From: an uncultured Serinicoccus sp.
GTDB taxonomy: Bacteria > Actinomycetota > Actinomycetes > Actinomycetales > Dermatophilaceae
Direction of reading: 5' to 3'
Length of the DNA: 64,000 bases
Assembly: GCF_947487915.1 (NCBI RefSeq)
Contig: NZ_CANKYH010000003.1
Span: forward strand, 248,001-312,000
Within the stretch, counting starts at the first letter, position 1; each line of letters starts with the position of its first letter. Positions 44,164 through 53,217 of this stretch are shown here, one piece after another. The notes below the pieces were generated by a model that made no database searches, was not told the DNA's origin, and worked only from the letters and a program-made list of their open reading frames with translations. The position numbers and the translations under genes were made by a program.

Positions 44164-44955
44164 CTAAGACGTCGGCTGCATGACCATGAAGACCCCTCCC
44201 TGCGGGTCGGACACCGTGGCCATCCGCCCGACCCCGGCCATGTCGTCGGGTCCGTGCACCAGCGCGCCACCCAGCTCCTTGACCCGGGCGATCGTCGCCT
44301 CGGCGTCGTCGGTGGTGAAGTAGACGGTCCAGTAGCTCGGGATCTCGTCCGGCACGTTCGGGGGCATCGCCATGAGCCCGCCGAGACCGCCCTCCTCGCC
44401 GCCCTGGATGACGCGGTAGGTGCCGTAGGGCATCGGCATGTCGTCGTAGTCCCAGCCGAAGACGGTGGCGTAGAAGGCCGACGCCGCCTCGAGGTCGCGG
44501 GTCATGAGCTCGTTCCAGGACCAGGTGCCGGGCTCGTTGCAGACCTCGGCACCCCGGTGGGAGCCGGGCTGCCACGCACTGATGACGGCGCCGGCCGGGT
44601 CGGCGTAGACGGCCATCCGGCCCACGTCCATGACGTCCATCGGGGGCAGCATCACCACCCCGTCGGCCTGCTCGACCGCGCTCGTGGTGGCGTCGACGTC
44701 GTCGGTCGCGACGTAGGTGCTCCACGCCGGGGGCATCCCGGCCGCCGTCATCTCCTCCGGCTGGCGGCCCAGGCCGGCTGCGACCTTGCCGTCGTGCAGG
44801 AAGTTGGTGTAGATCCAGGTGCCGTCGTCGTCGTGGCTGTCCTGCGCGGTCCAGCCGAAGAGCGAGGTGTAGAACTCCTTCGCCGCCTCGACGTCCGGAA
44901 CCATCAGGTCGATCCAGCAGGGGGTGCCTGCGGCATAGCTCTCACGGGTGGACAT
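44164..44955 (-). CDS. Tandem VOC (glyoxalase/bleomycin-resistance fold) protein
   Basis: A 263-residue protein made of two VOC domains: residues 10-125, starting GTPCWIDLMVPDVEAAKEFY, and 140-260, starting GTWSWNELMTRDLEAASAFY. Each has the FYxxxFGW segment and ends in DPxGAxxxxxQP. Metal ligands are only partly kept. Similar proteins are often annotated as glyoxalase-like or hydroxylase, but the activity is unknown. GGAG lies 7 nt before the ATG. Confidence 0.85.
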   Translation of the reverse strand: MSTRESYAAGTPCWIDLMVPDVEAAKEFYTSLFGWTAQDSHDDDGTWIYTNFLHDGKVAAGLGRQPEEMTAAGMPPAWSTYVATDDVDATTSAVEQADGVVMLPPMDVMDVGRMAVYADPAGAVISAWQPGSHRGAEVCNEPGTWSWNELMTRDLEAASAFYATVFGWDYDDMPMPYGTYRVIQGGEEGGLGGLMAMPPNVPDEIPSYWTVYFTTDDAEATIARVKELGGALVHGPDDMAGVGRMATVSDPQGGVFMVMQPTS

Positions 44956-45042
44956 GGGTGCTCCTTCGCTGGTCTGCCACGTCCGGAGTGGACATAGTCG
45001 AATGTAGGACCGGCCACCGACACACGTCCACCGTCCCGCGAC

Positions 45043-45048
45043 TACCGT
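45043..45048 (+). promoter_or_regulatory. -10 box, leaderless Bcr/CflA exporter
   Basis: TACCGT, 6 nt before GTG 45055. Confidence 0.45.
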
Positions 45049-45054
45049 GAGGCG

Positions 45055-46326
45055 GTGACGTCCACCGACCGCGACCCGCAGACCGGCGCCGCGGCATACC
45101 CCCGGCGCGCGACCCTGCTGGTCACGACCACGCTCGCCTCCCTGGCGATGATCGGCCCGTTCACCATCGACACCGTCTTCCCCGGTTTCGAGGCCATCGG
45201 TCGTGACTTCGACGCCGACACCGCGGCGCTGCAGCAGATCACCAGCATCTACCTGCTCAGCTTCGCGCTCATGAGCGTCTTCCACGGTCCGGTCTCCGAC
45301 GCCCTGGGGCGCAAGCCGGTGATGATCGGCGGGCTGGTGGGGTATGTCGTCGCCTCGGTCGCCTGCGCGCTCGCCCCGACCCTCGCGGTGCTGCTGGTGG
45401 CGCGCGTCTTCCAGGGGCTGTTCGCCGGGGCCGCGACGATCGTCAGCCGCGCGGTCATCCGCGACCTCTTCTCCGGCGCCGAGGCGCAGAAGCTCATGGC
45501 GCGGGTCATGATGATCTTCGCCGTCGCCCCCGCCGTCGCGCCCGTCATCGGCGGCGAGATCCTGCGTTTCGGCCCGTGGCACTGGATCTTCTGGTTCGTC
45601 GCCGCCTACGGCATCGGGGCGGCCGTGCTCACCGCCGTCGTGCTCCCGGAGACCCACCCGAAGGAGCTGCGCAGCCCGCTGCGGGTGGGAGCGGTGCTGC
45701 GGTCCCTGGGCCACGTCGCGAGGTCGGGTCGGTTCCAGCGGCTGGCGTTCTCCTCGGCCTTCGTCTTCGCGTCCTACTTCCTCTACGTCGTGGCCGCGCC
45801 GATCGTGGTCGTCGACCTGCTGGGCCGCGGCGAGCAGGACTTCTGGATGCTCTTCGTCCCGATGATCGGCGGCATGGTCACCGGGTCGCTGCTGACCAAC
45901 CGGCTGGCCGGCCAGGTGGAGGGCCCCCGCATGGTGGACGTGACGATGGTCGGTCTCGTCGCGGCGGTGGCGCTCAACGTGCTGCTGTGCGCCGTGGCGC
46001 CGACGCTGCCGTGGGCGGTGCTCGGGCCGGCCGCCATGGGGGTCGCGATCGGGGTGGCCTTCCCGGTGCAGCAGCTGGCCCTGCTCGACCTCTTCCCCGA
46101 GGCGAGGGGCGCCGCGGCGTCCATGGCCTCCTTCGCCGCGCTCGTCTTCAACGCCCTGCTGGCCGGGGTCATCAGCCCGCTGGTGACCGGCACGCTGCTC
46201 ACGGCAGCGCTGACCAGCGCGCTCTTCGCCGTGGTGGGTGCGGCCCTGTGGGTGTGGCACCGTCGCGCCACCGCGTCCGGGACGGGAGCACCGGTGGTCG
46301 GTGCAGCCGGGGCCGAGGCGGCCTGA
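45055..46326 (+). CDS. Bcr/CflA family MFS multidrug exporter
   Basis: A 423-residue, 12-helix drug:proton antiporter. AMIGPFTIDTVFPGFEAIGRDF in helix 1 and LLSFALMSVFHGPVSDALGRKP in helix 2 match the Bcr/CflA (DHA1) signature. FQGLFAGAATIVSRAVIRDLF is motif C/5 and VLPETHPKELR closes the first half. It is convergent with the formate dehydrogenase operon, with only 6 nt between stops. Confidence 0.9.
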   Translation: MTSTDRDPQTGAAAYPRRATLLVTTTLASLAMIGPFTIDTVFPGFEAIGRDFDADTAALQQITSIYLLSFALMSVFHGPVSDALGRKPVMIGGLVGYVVASVACALAPTLAVLLVARVFQGLFAGAATIVSRAVIRDLFSGAEAQKLMARVMMIFAVAPAVAPVIGGEILRFGPWHWIFWFVAAYGIGAAVLTAVVLPETHPKELRSPLRVGAVLRSLGHVARSGRFQRLAFSSAFVFASYFLYVVAAPIVVVDLLGRGEQDFWMLFVPMIGGMVTGSLLTNRLAGQVEGPRMVDVTMVGLVAAVALNVLLCAVAPTLPWAVLGPAAMGVAIGVAFPVQQLALLDLFPEARGAAASMASFAALVFNALLAGVISPLVTGTLLTAALTSALFAVVGAALWVWHRRATASGTGAPVVGAAGAEAA

Positions 46327-46332
46327 GGAGGG

Positions 46333-46812
46333 TCAGCCGCCGGAGGGCTCGGCAACCTCGGCGCGGTCGATCTCGCCCTGGCGGTAGAGCTCGACCCCTG
46401 CCCGGAGCAGGTCGTCCATCGGTTCACCGGCCTCGACCCGCCCCACGATCGAGGACCGCATGCGCGGGTCCCAGAACTTGCGGAGGTGCGTCGCGATCTC
46501 CTCGGCGGCCCGCTGCGGCGGGTGGTGCGCCATGGCGCGGGCGATGTCCTCACCCATCCTGATCTCGGCGGGCAGCCGCTGGCGGGTCTGCGCGTCCGCG
46601 GCCTCCCCCGTCGGCGGACCCTGGGTCGGGGCGGGGTCGGCGTCGGTCGGGGCGTCGAGGTCCGGCTCGTCGCTGTCCCGGTGCCTCCAGTCCTGAGGCA
46701 TCCCGCCCGAGGGCTCCTGCGGGCGCGACGCCTCGCTCCCAGCAGGTCGCGCCGGCACTCCTGGCCGCCCGTCCGGCTCCTCCGACGACGGGGCGGCGGG
46801 CACGTCGCTCAC
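46333..46812 (-). CDS. fdsD: Formate dehydrogenase delta subunit FdsD, extended
   Basis: A 159-residue protein. The C-terminal ~75 residues match FdsD: IRMGEDIARAMAHHPPQRAA, then IATHLRKFWDPRMRSSIVGRV. This is a small subunit needed for activity of NAD-linked molybdenum formate dehydrogenase. The first ~85 residues are a Pro/Glu/Asp-rich, probably disordered extension not typical of FdsD (usually ~70-80 residues). GTG 46812 overlaps the fdsA stop (GTGA), so translation is coupled. Last gene of the operon. Confidence 0.82.
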   Translation of the reverse strand: MSDVPAAPSSEEPDGRPGVPARPAGSEASRPQEPSGGMPQDWRHRDSDEPDLDAPTDADPAPTQGPPTGEAADAQTRQRLPAEIRMGEDIARAMAHHPPQRAAEEIATHLRKFWDPRMRSSIVGRVEAGEPMDDLLRAGVELYRQGEIDRAEVAEPSGG

Positions 46813-49800
46813 CGGCGGGCCCCGACGACCTCGACCGCCGGGTCGACCGGGTCGTGCCCGTCGCTGACCTCCTCGGCCGCCGGGTGGTCCCGGCCGGCGT
46901 TGGCGACACCGACCTGGACGGCGGTGACCTTGTACTCCGGGCAGTTGGTGGCCCAGTCGGAGTTCTCGGTCGTCACGACGTTGGCCCCGGTGACCGGGTG
47001 GTGGAAGGTCGTGTAGACGACCCCGGGCTGCATCCGGGTCGACACCAGGGCGGTGAGCGTGGTGGCCCCCACCCGGCTGGACAGCTCGACGCGGTCCCCG
47101 CTGCGGATCCCCCGCATCTCGGCGTCCGCGGGGTGCAGCTCGAGGACGTCCTCCGGGTGCCAGGTGGAGTTGGCGGTGCGACGGGTCTGGGCGCCGACGT
47201 TGTACTGGGTGAGGATCCGACCCGTCGTGAGGATGAGCGGGAACCGCCGGTTGGTCGTCTCGGTCGTCGGCACGAAGACGGTCGGGATGAGCTTGCCCTT
47301 GCCCCGGACGAACTCGTCCACGTGCATCGTCGGCGTCCCGTGCGGTGCCCGGTCGTTGACCGGCCACTGCATGGAGCCCTCGGCGTCGAGCCGCGCGAAG
47401 CTGACCCCCGCGAAGGTGGGCGTCGTGGCGGCGATCTCGTCCATGATCTCCGAGGCGGAGGCATACTCCATCGGGTAGCCCATCGCGGTGGCGATGTCGC
47501 AGACCACCTGCCACTCGTCCTTGCCGACCCGGCTCGGCATGACCGGCCGCACCCGGCCGAGGCGGCGCTCGGCGTTGGTGAAGGTGCCGTCCTTCTCCAG
47601 GAAGCTGCTGCCGGGCAGGAAGACGTGGGCGTAGCGCGCGGTCTCGTTGAGGAAGAGGTCCTGGACCACGACCATCTCCATGCTGGTCAGCGCCGCTCGC
47701 ACGTGCCGCAGGTTGGGGTCGGACTGGGCGATGTCCTCGCCGTGCACGAACAGTCCCTTGAAGCTGCCCCCGATGGCGGCGTCGAACATGTTGGGGATCC
47801 GCAGCCCGGGCTCCGGGTCGAGGGTGACGCCCCACAGGTCCTCGTAGATCGCTCGCACGTCCGGCAGCGAGATGTGCCGGTAGCCCGGCAGCTCGTGCGG
47901 GAAGGAGCCCATGTCGCAGCTGCCCTGCACGTTGTTCTGGCCGCGCAGCGGGTTGACGCCGACGCCGGGCCGGCCGATGTTGCCGGTGACCATCGCGAGG
48001 TTGGCCATGCCCATGACCATCGTCGAGCCCTGGCTGTGCTCGGTGACGCCGAGGCCGTAGTAGATCGAGCCGTTCGGCGCGGCGGCGTAGAGCCGGGCCG
48101 CCTCGCGCACCCGCTCCGGGTCCAGCCCGGTCGCCTCCGCGGTGGCCTCCGGCGAGTTCTCCGGCGACCGGATGAAGTCGAGGTATGCCTCGACGTCCTC
48201 GCAGCGCTCCTCCAGGAAGCCCTTGTCGTGCAGCCCCTCGGTGACGATCGTGTGGGCCATGGCGTTGACGAAGGCGACGTTGGAGCCGGGCAGCAACGGC
48301 AGGTGGTGCGCCGCCTCGACGTGCGGGGAGCGGACGAGGGCGATCTCCCGCGGGTCGGCGACGATGATCTGCGCCCCCTCGCGCAGCCGCTGCTTCATCC
48401 GCGAGGCGAAGACCGGGTGCGCGTCGGTGGGGTTGGCGCCGATGAGCAGGACCACGTCGGTGTCCGCGACCGAGGCGAAGTCCTGGGTGCCCGCGGAGGT
48501 CCCGAAGGTCTGGTTGAGGCCGTAGCCGGTGGGGCTGTGGCAGACCCGGGCGCAGGTGTCGACGTTGTTGTTGCCGAAGGCCGCGCGCACCATCTTCTGG
48601 ACGACGTAGACCTCCTCGTTGGTGCACCGGCTGGAGGAGATGCCGCCGATCGAGCCGACGCCGTGCCGCTCCTGGATCTCCCGGAAGCCCTGCGCGACCC
48701 GCGAGATCGCCTCCTCCCAGGAGACCGTGCGCCACTCGTCCTCGATGCTGTCGCGCACCATCGGGGACAGCTGGCGGTCCTCGTGGTCGGTGTAGCCGTA
48801 GGCGAACCGCCCCTTGACGCAGGAGTGGCCCTCGTTGGCCTTGCCCGCCTTGAGCGGCATCATGCGCACGACCTGGGTCCGGGTCTGCCCCGTCTGCTCG
48901 TCCCGGGTGTCGGTGACCTCGGCGCGGAAGGAGCAGCCGACCCCGCAGTAGGCGCACGTGGTCTCGACGGTGCGCTTCGGCATACCGAGGCTGACCACGG
49001 ACTTCTCGGTGAGCGCGTCGGTCGGGCAGGCCTGCACGCAGGCGCCGCAGGAGACGCACTCGGAGCCGAAGAAGTCGGTGGGCCCCGGCGCGATGCGGGA
49101 GGCCAGGCCCCGGCCCTCGACGGTGAGCGCGAAGGTGCCCTGGATGTCGGAGCACGCGCGCACGCAGCGCGAGCACGCGATGCAGGCGTCGGGGGTGTAG
49201 TCGAAGTAGGGGTTGGAGCTGTCGACCGGACCGCGGCCGAGGACCGGGCCGTGGCCAGCGCTGACCCGCTCGCCGGTGCCCCCGGCGGGGTCCTCCTCCT
49301 GGACCCCCCCGGACGGGACCTCCGCCTGCCTGCGCAGCGCGGGGGACCCGTCCCTCCGGGGGGTGGGAAGACCGTAGCGCACCTCGGCGACCCCTGCCTG
49401 GCGAGCGAGCGCGGCGATCTGACAGCTGCCGCGGGAGCACCCGGCGCAGTCGGTCGGGTGGTCGGAGAGGTAGAGCTCCATCACCCCGCGACGGACCCGA
49501 CGGACCTCCTCCGTCTGGGTGCGGACCACGGCGCCGTCGGCGCAGGGGGTGGTGCAGGAGGCGGGGGTGCCCCTGCCGCCCTCCACCTCGACGAGGCACA
49601 GACGGCAGGAGCCGAAGGCCTGGAGCGAGTCGGTGGCGCACAGGCTGGGGACCTGCACCCCGGCCTGGCGGGCGGCCCGCATCACCGAGGTGCCCTCGGG
49701 CACGGTGACCTCGCGGTCGTCGATGGTGAGGGTGACGGTCGTCCCGCTGCGCACCTCGGGGGTGCCGAAGTCGGGTTCGGGCAGGTATGCCGCACCCGTC

Positions 49801-49922
49801 ACCCCGTCCGCGGCGTCGGCCGCACCGGGGGTGGGTCCCGGCATACCGGAGCCGTCGCCGTCCCGGCTGGCCTGGCCGAGCTGGCTGGCGACCTGCTCGG
49901 CGGTGGGGATGGTGGCGGTCAT
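46809..49922 (-). CDS. fdsA: NAD-dependent formate dehydrogenase, catalytic alpha subunit
   Basis: A 1037-residue molybdenum enzyme that oxidises formate to CO2. In order: N-terminal [2Fe-2S] domain (LCATDSLQAFGSCRLCLVEV); a His/Cys cluster region (DHPTDCAGCSRGSC); two [4Fe-4S] ferredoxin motifs (CIACSRCVRAC, CVSCGACVQACP); a further cluster (CAYCGVGCSF); then the bis-MGD molybdopterin domains. The catalytic residue is a Cys in ARVCHSPTG (about residue 460), not selenocysteine. An acidic/Gly-rich insert at about 150-190 separates clusters. ATG 49922 overlaps the fdsB stop. Confidence 0.93.
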   Translation of the reverse strand: MTATIPTAEQVASQLGQASRDGDGSGMPGPTPGAADAADGVTGAAYLPEPDFGTPEVRSGTTVTLTIDDREVTVPEGTSVMRAARQAGVQVPSLCATDSLQAFGSCRLCLVEVEGGRGTPASCTTPCADGAVVRTQTEEVRRVRRGVMELYLSDHPTDCAGCSRGSCQIAALARQAGVAEVRYGLPTPRRDGSPALRRQAEVPSGGVQEEDPAGGTGERVSAGHGPVLGRGPVDSSNPYFDYTPDACIACSRCVRACSDIQGTFALTVEGRGLASRIAPGPTDFFGSECVSCGACVQACPTDALTEKSVVSLGMPKRTVETTCAYCGVGCSFRAEVTDTRDEQTGQTRTQVVRMMPLKAGKANEGHSCVKGRFAYGYTDHEDRQLSPMVRDSIEDEWRTVSWEEAISRVAQGFREIQERHGVGSIGGISSSRCTNEEVYVVQKMVRAAFGNNNVDTCARVCHSPTGYGLNQTFGTSAGTQDFASVADTDVVLLIGANPTDAHPVFASRMKQRLREGAQIIVADPREIALVRSPHVEAAHHLPLLPGSNVAFVNAMAHTIVTEGLHDKGFLEERCEDVEAYLDFIRSPENSPEATAEATGLDPERVREAARLYAAAPNGSIYYGLGVTEHSQGSTMVMGMANLAMVTGNIGRPGVGVNPLRGQNNVQGSCDMGSFPHELPGYRHISLPDVRAIYEDLWGVTLDPEPGLRIPNMFDAAIGGSFKGLFVHGEDIAQSDPNLRHVRAALTSMEMVVVQDLFLNETARYAHVFLPGSSFLEKDGTFTNAERRLGRVRPVMPSRVGKDEWQVVCDIATAMGYPMEYASASEIMDEIAATTPTFAGVSFARLDAEGSMQWPVNDRAPHGTPTMHVDEFVRGKGKLIPTVFVPTTETTNRRFPLILTTGRILTQYNVGAQTRRTANSTWHPEDVLELHPADAEMRGIRSGDRVELSSRVGATTLTALVSTRMQPGVVYTTFHHPVTGANVVTTENSDWATNCPEYKVTAVQVGVANAGRDHPAAEEVSDGHDPVDPAVEVVGARR

Positions 49923-51463
49923 CGCGGGCTCCCTCCGAAGTCCTCCGGGAAGTGGGTGAGGGCGCTGCGGACCGGGACGGGGGTGAGGCCGCCCATGGCG
50001 CACAGCGAACCGGTGGTCATGGTGGCGCAGAGGTCCTCGAGGAGGACGAAGAGCTGGTCGCGCCCCTCGGCGCCGGCCGGGGTGCTGGTGATCCGGTCGA
50101 TCGTCTCGACGCCACGGGTGGACCCGATGCGGCAAGGGGTGCACTTGCCGCAGGACTCGACGGAGCAGAACTCCATGGCGAAGCGGGCCATCCGGGCCAT
50201 GTCGACGGTGTCGTCGAAGACGACGAGGCCACCGTGGCCGAGCATGCCGCCGGCCTCCGCGAGCTCCTCGTAGCCCATGGGGACGTCCAGCCGGTCGGCC
50301 GGGAGGTAGGCGCCGAGCGGGCCCCCCACCTGGACCGCGCGGACCGGGCGGCCGGTGCGGGTGCCGCCGCCGATGTCCTCGACGAGCTCGCGCAGGGTGA
50401 TGCCGAGCGGCGCCTCGAAGACCCCGCCGCGGGCGATGTTGCCGGCGAGCTGGAAGATCTGCGTGCCGCGGGACCGGCCGACACCGCGGGCGGCGTAGGT
50501 CTCGCCGCCGTCGGCCAGGATCATCGGGATCGCGGCGAAGGAGAGCAGGTTGTTGACGACCGTCGGGCTGTCCCAGAGGCCGCGCAGGGCCGGGATCGGC
50601 GGCTTGGCGCGGACCTCGCCGCGGCGGCCCTCGAGGGACTCCAGCATGGAGGTCTCCTCGCCGCAGATGTAGGCGCCGGCACCGACCCGCACCTGCAGCC
50701 GGAAGGCCCGACCGCTGCCCGCGACGTCGTCACCGAGGTAACCGTGCTCGGTGGCCACCGCGATGGCGTCGCGCAGCCGGGCGATCGCGTCGGGGTACTC
50801 GCTGCGGCAGTAGATGTAGCCCTCGGTGGCGCCGACGGTGACCGCAGCGATGGTCATGCCCTCGAGGAGGGTGAAGGGGTCGGCCTCGGCCAGGATGCGG
50901 TCGGCGAAGGTGCCCGAGTCGCCCTCGTCGAGGTTGCAACACACGAAAGCCTGCTCCGCGCCGCCCTGACGCGCCTGCAGGACGGTCCGCCACTTGACGC
51001 CGGTCGGGAAGCCCGCTCCCCCGCGCCCGCGCAGCCCGGAGGTCACGACCTCCTCGACGACGTCGGTCGGGTCCGTGTCCAACGCGCGGCGCAGCCCGGC
51101 CCAGCCGCCCTGGGCCTCGTAGGCGCGGATGTCGGTCGGCTCGGCCAGCCCGATCCGCACCAGGCTCACGCGGTCCTGGGCCGTGAGCCACGGGTCCTCG
51201 TCGACCACCCCGATGCAGGTCTCGTGGTCGGCACCGGAGAGCATGCCGGCCTCGAGGAGGGCAGGTATGCCGTCGGCCGCGACGGAGGCGTAGCCGACCC
51301 GCCCGCGGTCGGTCTCGACCTCGACGAGCGGCTCGCGCCAGAGCATGCCCCGGGTACCGTTGCGGCGGACGGTCACCCCCTCGACCTCGGCGAGGGCGGC
51401 CGCCACCTCGTCGGCGCCGACGGCGCGGGCCGAGGAGTCGGCGGGGACCCAGACGGTGGTCAT
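49919..51463 (-). CDS. fdsB: Formate dehydrogenase beta subunit FdsB (NuoF-like)
   Basis: A 514-residue NADH-side subunit. The N-terminal ~110 residues resemble a thioredoxin-like domain. Then come the NuoF core: GLRGRGGAGFPTGVKW (NADH/FMN site), CNLDEGDSGTFADR, YICGEETSMLESLEG, and the [4Fe-4S] ligands in SVESCGKCTPCRIG. It passes electrons from the alpha subunit to NAD+. The ATG at 51463 overlaps the end of fdsG, and its stop overlaps the fdsA start. Confidence 0.93.
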   Translation of the reverse strand: MTTVWVPADSSARAVGADEVAAALAEVEGVTVRRNGTRGMLWREPLVEVETDRGRVGYASVAADGIPALLEAGMLSGADHETCIGVVDEDPWLTAQDRVSLVRIGLAEPTDIRAYEAQGGWAGLRRALDTDPTDVVEEVVTSGLRGRGGAGFPTGVKWRTVLQARQGGAEQAFVCCNLDEGDSGTFADRILAEADPFTLLEGMTIAAVTVGATEGYIYCRSEYPDAIARLRDAIAVATEHGYLGDDVAGSGRAFRLQVRVGAGAYICGEETSMLESLEGRRGEVRAKPPIPALRGLWDSPTVVNNLLSFAAIPMILADGGETYAARGVGRSRGTQIFQLAGNIARGGVFEAPLGITLRELVEDIGGGTRTGRPVRAVQVGGPLGAYLPADRLDVPMGYEELAEAGGMLGHGGLVVFDDTVDMARMARFAMEFCSVESCGKCTPCRIGSTRGVETIDRITSTPAGAEGRDQLFVLLEDLCATMTTGSLCAMGGLTPVPVRSALTHFPEDFGGSPR

Positions 51464-51942
51464 CGGGACCAGCCTGACTCCGCGGTGGCGATGTCGTCAA
51501 TGGTGACGTGCCCCCGGAGCCGGCCGTCGATGCTGGCGCTCGGCCCCAGGGCGCAGTTGCCGAAACAGAAGACCTCACGGACCTCGACGTCCTCGCGGTG
51601 GGCGAAGTGCTGCTCCGTGGCGGCCCAGAGGTCGGCGGCCCCCACGGCCTGGCACGCCTCGGCCCGGCAGATCTGGACCTCGTGGTCGGCCGCCGGGCTG
51701 CGCCGGAAGTCGTGGTAGAAGCTGACGGTGCCGTGCACCTCGGCCACCGAGAGGTTGAGGACGTCGGCGATCTCCGCGACGTCCTCGTCGGCGATGTGGC
51801 CGTGCTCGGCCTGCACCGCATGGAGGATCTCCAGCAGCGGTCCGCGCTCCCGGGCATACCGCTGTGCGATCACGCGCACCGACTCCCCCCGCGCCGACCG
51901 GGGTGTCAACGCTTCGGTCTGCTGCCGACCTGCACGCGCCAC
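51460..51942 (-). CDS. fdsG: Formate dehydrogenase gamma subunit FdsG (NuoE-like)
   Basis: A 160-residue thioredoxin-like [2Fe-2S] protein. The four cluster Cys are visible: two in ICRAEACQAVG and two in VFCFGNCALGPSA. HGTVSFYHDFR is the usual NuoE strand. It is the first gene of the fdsGBAD operon. GTG 51942 follows GGGAGG at 9 nt. The complex is cytosolic and soluble. Confidence 0.92.
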   Translation of the reverse strand: MARAGRQQTEALTPRSARGESVRVIAQRYARERGPLLEILHAVQAEHGHIADEDVAEIADVLNLSVAEVHGTVSFYHDFRRSPAADHEVQICRAEACQAVGAADLWAATEQHFAHREDVEVREVFCFGNCALGPSASIDGRLRGHVTIDDIATAESGWSR

Positions 51943-52021
51943 GTCGCGCCTCCCATCCTCGGGTGGCTTCCTACTCTACGTCCACCGACCGACAGAGGGA
52001 CACAGAATCGGGGCGTCAGCG

Positions 52022-52585
52022 CTACGCCAGGAACGACCGCACCCGCTGCACCACCAGCGCCGCTGCCTCGGGGTCGTAGGCCTCCAGCGAGCGGTCGGTG
52101 AAGAGATGCTGGTCACCGGGATAGACGAAGAGCTCCGCCCCGGCGTGCGACTCAGCGAGCTCCCGGGCAGCGGGGAGGTCCTCCTCGAAGAACTCGTCGC
52201 CCGCCATGCCGTGGATCTGCACGGGCACCGACTCCGGCCACGAGCTGCCGAACTCCGAGACCGGCAGGCAGGAGTGCAGGAGCACCGCCCCCCGGGCCCC
52301 GGGCCGGGTCTGCGCCAGCCGCTGGGCGATGGTCACCCCGAACGAGAGGCCGGCATACACGAGCTCGTCACCGAGGCCGTCAGCCGCCGCGGCGCCGCGC
52401 TGCCGCAGGGTGTCGAACCCGGTCGTCCGCGCGTGGTCGAAGCCCTCCTCGATGCTGTCGAAGACACGGCCGTCGAAGAGGTCGGGGACGTGCACGACGT
52501 GCCCGTCGGCCCGGAGGTCCTCGGCCAGGTCCTGTACTCCGGGGGTGAGTCCCTGGATGTGGTGGAACAACAACAGCTCAGCCAT
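52022..52585 (-). CDS. Dienelactone hydrolase-like alpha/beta hydrolase
   Basis: A 187-residue small hydrolase. The nucleophile is Ser in YAGLSFGVT (DLH proper has Cys here), the Asp is in MAGDEFFEED, and the His is in YPGDQHLFTD, giving a full catalytic triad. LLLFHHIQGLTPGVQDLAEDL is the N-terminal strand and loop. The substrate is unknown. It is divergent from an ArsR-like regulator 68 nt away. Confidence 0.82.
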   Translation of the reverse strand: MAELLLFHHIQGLTPGVQDLAEDLRADGHVVHVPDLFDGRVFDSIEEGFDHARTTGFDTLRQRGAAAADGLGDELVYAGLSFGVTIAQRLAQTRPGARGAVLLHSCLPVSEFGSSWPESVPVQIHGMAGDEFFEEDLPAARELAESHAGAELFVYPGDQHLFTDRSLEAYDPEAAALVVQRVRSFLA

Positions 52586-52622
52586 GCGCGCACCCCTACT
52601 CGTCTCAATGATCGACAAATAT

Positions 52623-52632
52623 CGAACGTTCG
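52623..52632. promoter_or_regulatory. 10-bp perfect palindrome in a divergent promoter
   Basis: CGAACGTTCG lies midway between the hydrolase and ArsR-like genes in an AT-richer stretch. It is a likely operator for the ArsR-like regulator. TAGTCT (52640-52645) between it and GTG 52654 may be the regulator's -10 box. Confidence 0.5.
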
Positions 52633-52653
52633 GACACGTTAGTCTCATGTGCC

Positions 52654-53217
52654 GTGGCTGACAACCCCCCGGACTACGAGCTCGCCGACCGGCTGGCGCT
52701 CACCCGTGCCGAGCAGGTCAAGGCGATCGGCCATCCCCTGCGCACGACGATCCTGCAGCTGCTCCACGAACGGGCGGCGACGGTCACCGAGCTCGCCTCG
52801 TCGGTCGGCCGCCCGAAGAGCACGGTGGCGCACCACGTGGCGGTCCTCCGGCGCACCGGCCTGGTGCGGGTCGTGCGCACCCGCAAGGTGCGCGCGGTCG
52901 AGGAGCGCTTCTACGGCCGCACCGCCCGCCTGTTCCACGTCGCGGCGGAACCGTCCGCGACCGGTGATGCACTGCCGCTGGACTTCAACGACCTCGCCGT
53001 CGCCGCCCAGGAGTCCGGACCGGCGTACGCCGAGGGCCGGCTCTGGGGCTTCGTCCGCCACGCGCGGCTCACGGAGGAGCAGGTCTCGCAGTTCTGGGAC
53101 CGGATGGCCGCGCTGGTCGAGGAGTTCGACGCGCTGCCGCGCTCGGGCGACACCGTCTACGGCTTCGCGGTCGGCGTCTACCCGACGGACCATCCCCGGT
53201 TGCCACCCGTGCAGTGA
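52654..53217 (+). CDS. ArsR-like winged-helix transcriptional regulator
   Basis: A 187-residue regulator. HTH: VKAIGHPLRTTILQLLHERA, then ELASSVGRPKSTVAHHVAVL, with wing TGLVRVVRTRKVRAVEERFY. The C-terminal ~100 residues (LDFNDLAVAAQESG onward) form a helical effector or dimer domain without metal-binding Cys clusters, as in the YdfF/HTH_20 group. It probably controls the divergent hydrolase. Its stop overlaps the GTG of the next gene. Confidence 0.85.
   Translation: MADNPPDYELADRLALTRAEQVKAIGHPLRTTILQLLHERAATVTELASSVGRPKSTVAHHVAVLRRTGLVRVVRTRKVRAVEERFYGRTARLFHVAAEPSATGDALPLDFNDLAVAAQESGPAYAEGRLWGFVRHARLTEEQVSQFWDRMAALVEEFDALPRSGDTVYGFAVGVYPTDHPRLPPVQ

Noticed and set aside
48500..48560. Selenocysteine in formate dehydrogenase
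   Set aside because: The active-site position is an ordinary Cys codon (TGC) and no in-frame TGA or SECIS-like hairpin is present.
46854..50273. 1139-codon open frame on the plus strand
   Set aside because: Antisense to fdsA/fdsB; those minus-strand genes have unmistakable cluster and molybdopterin motifs.
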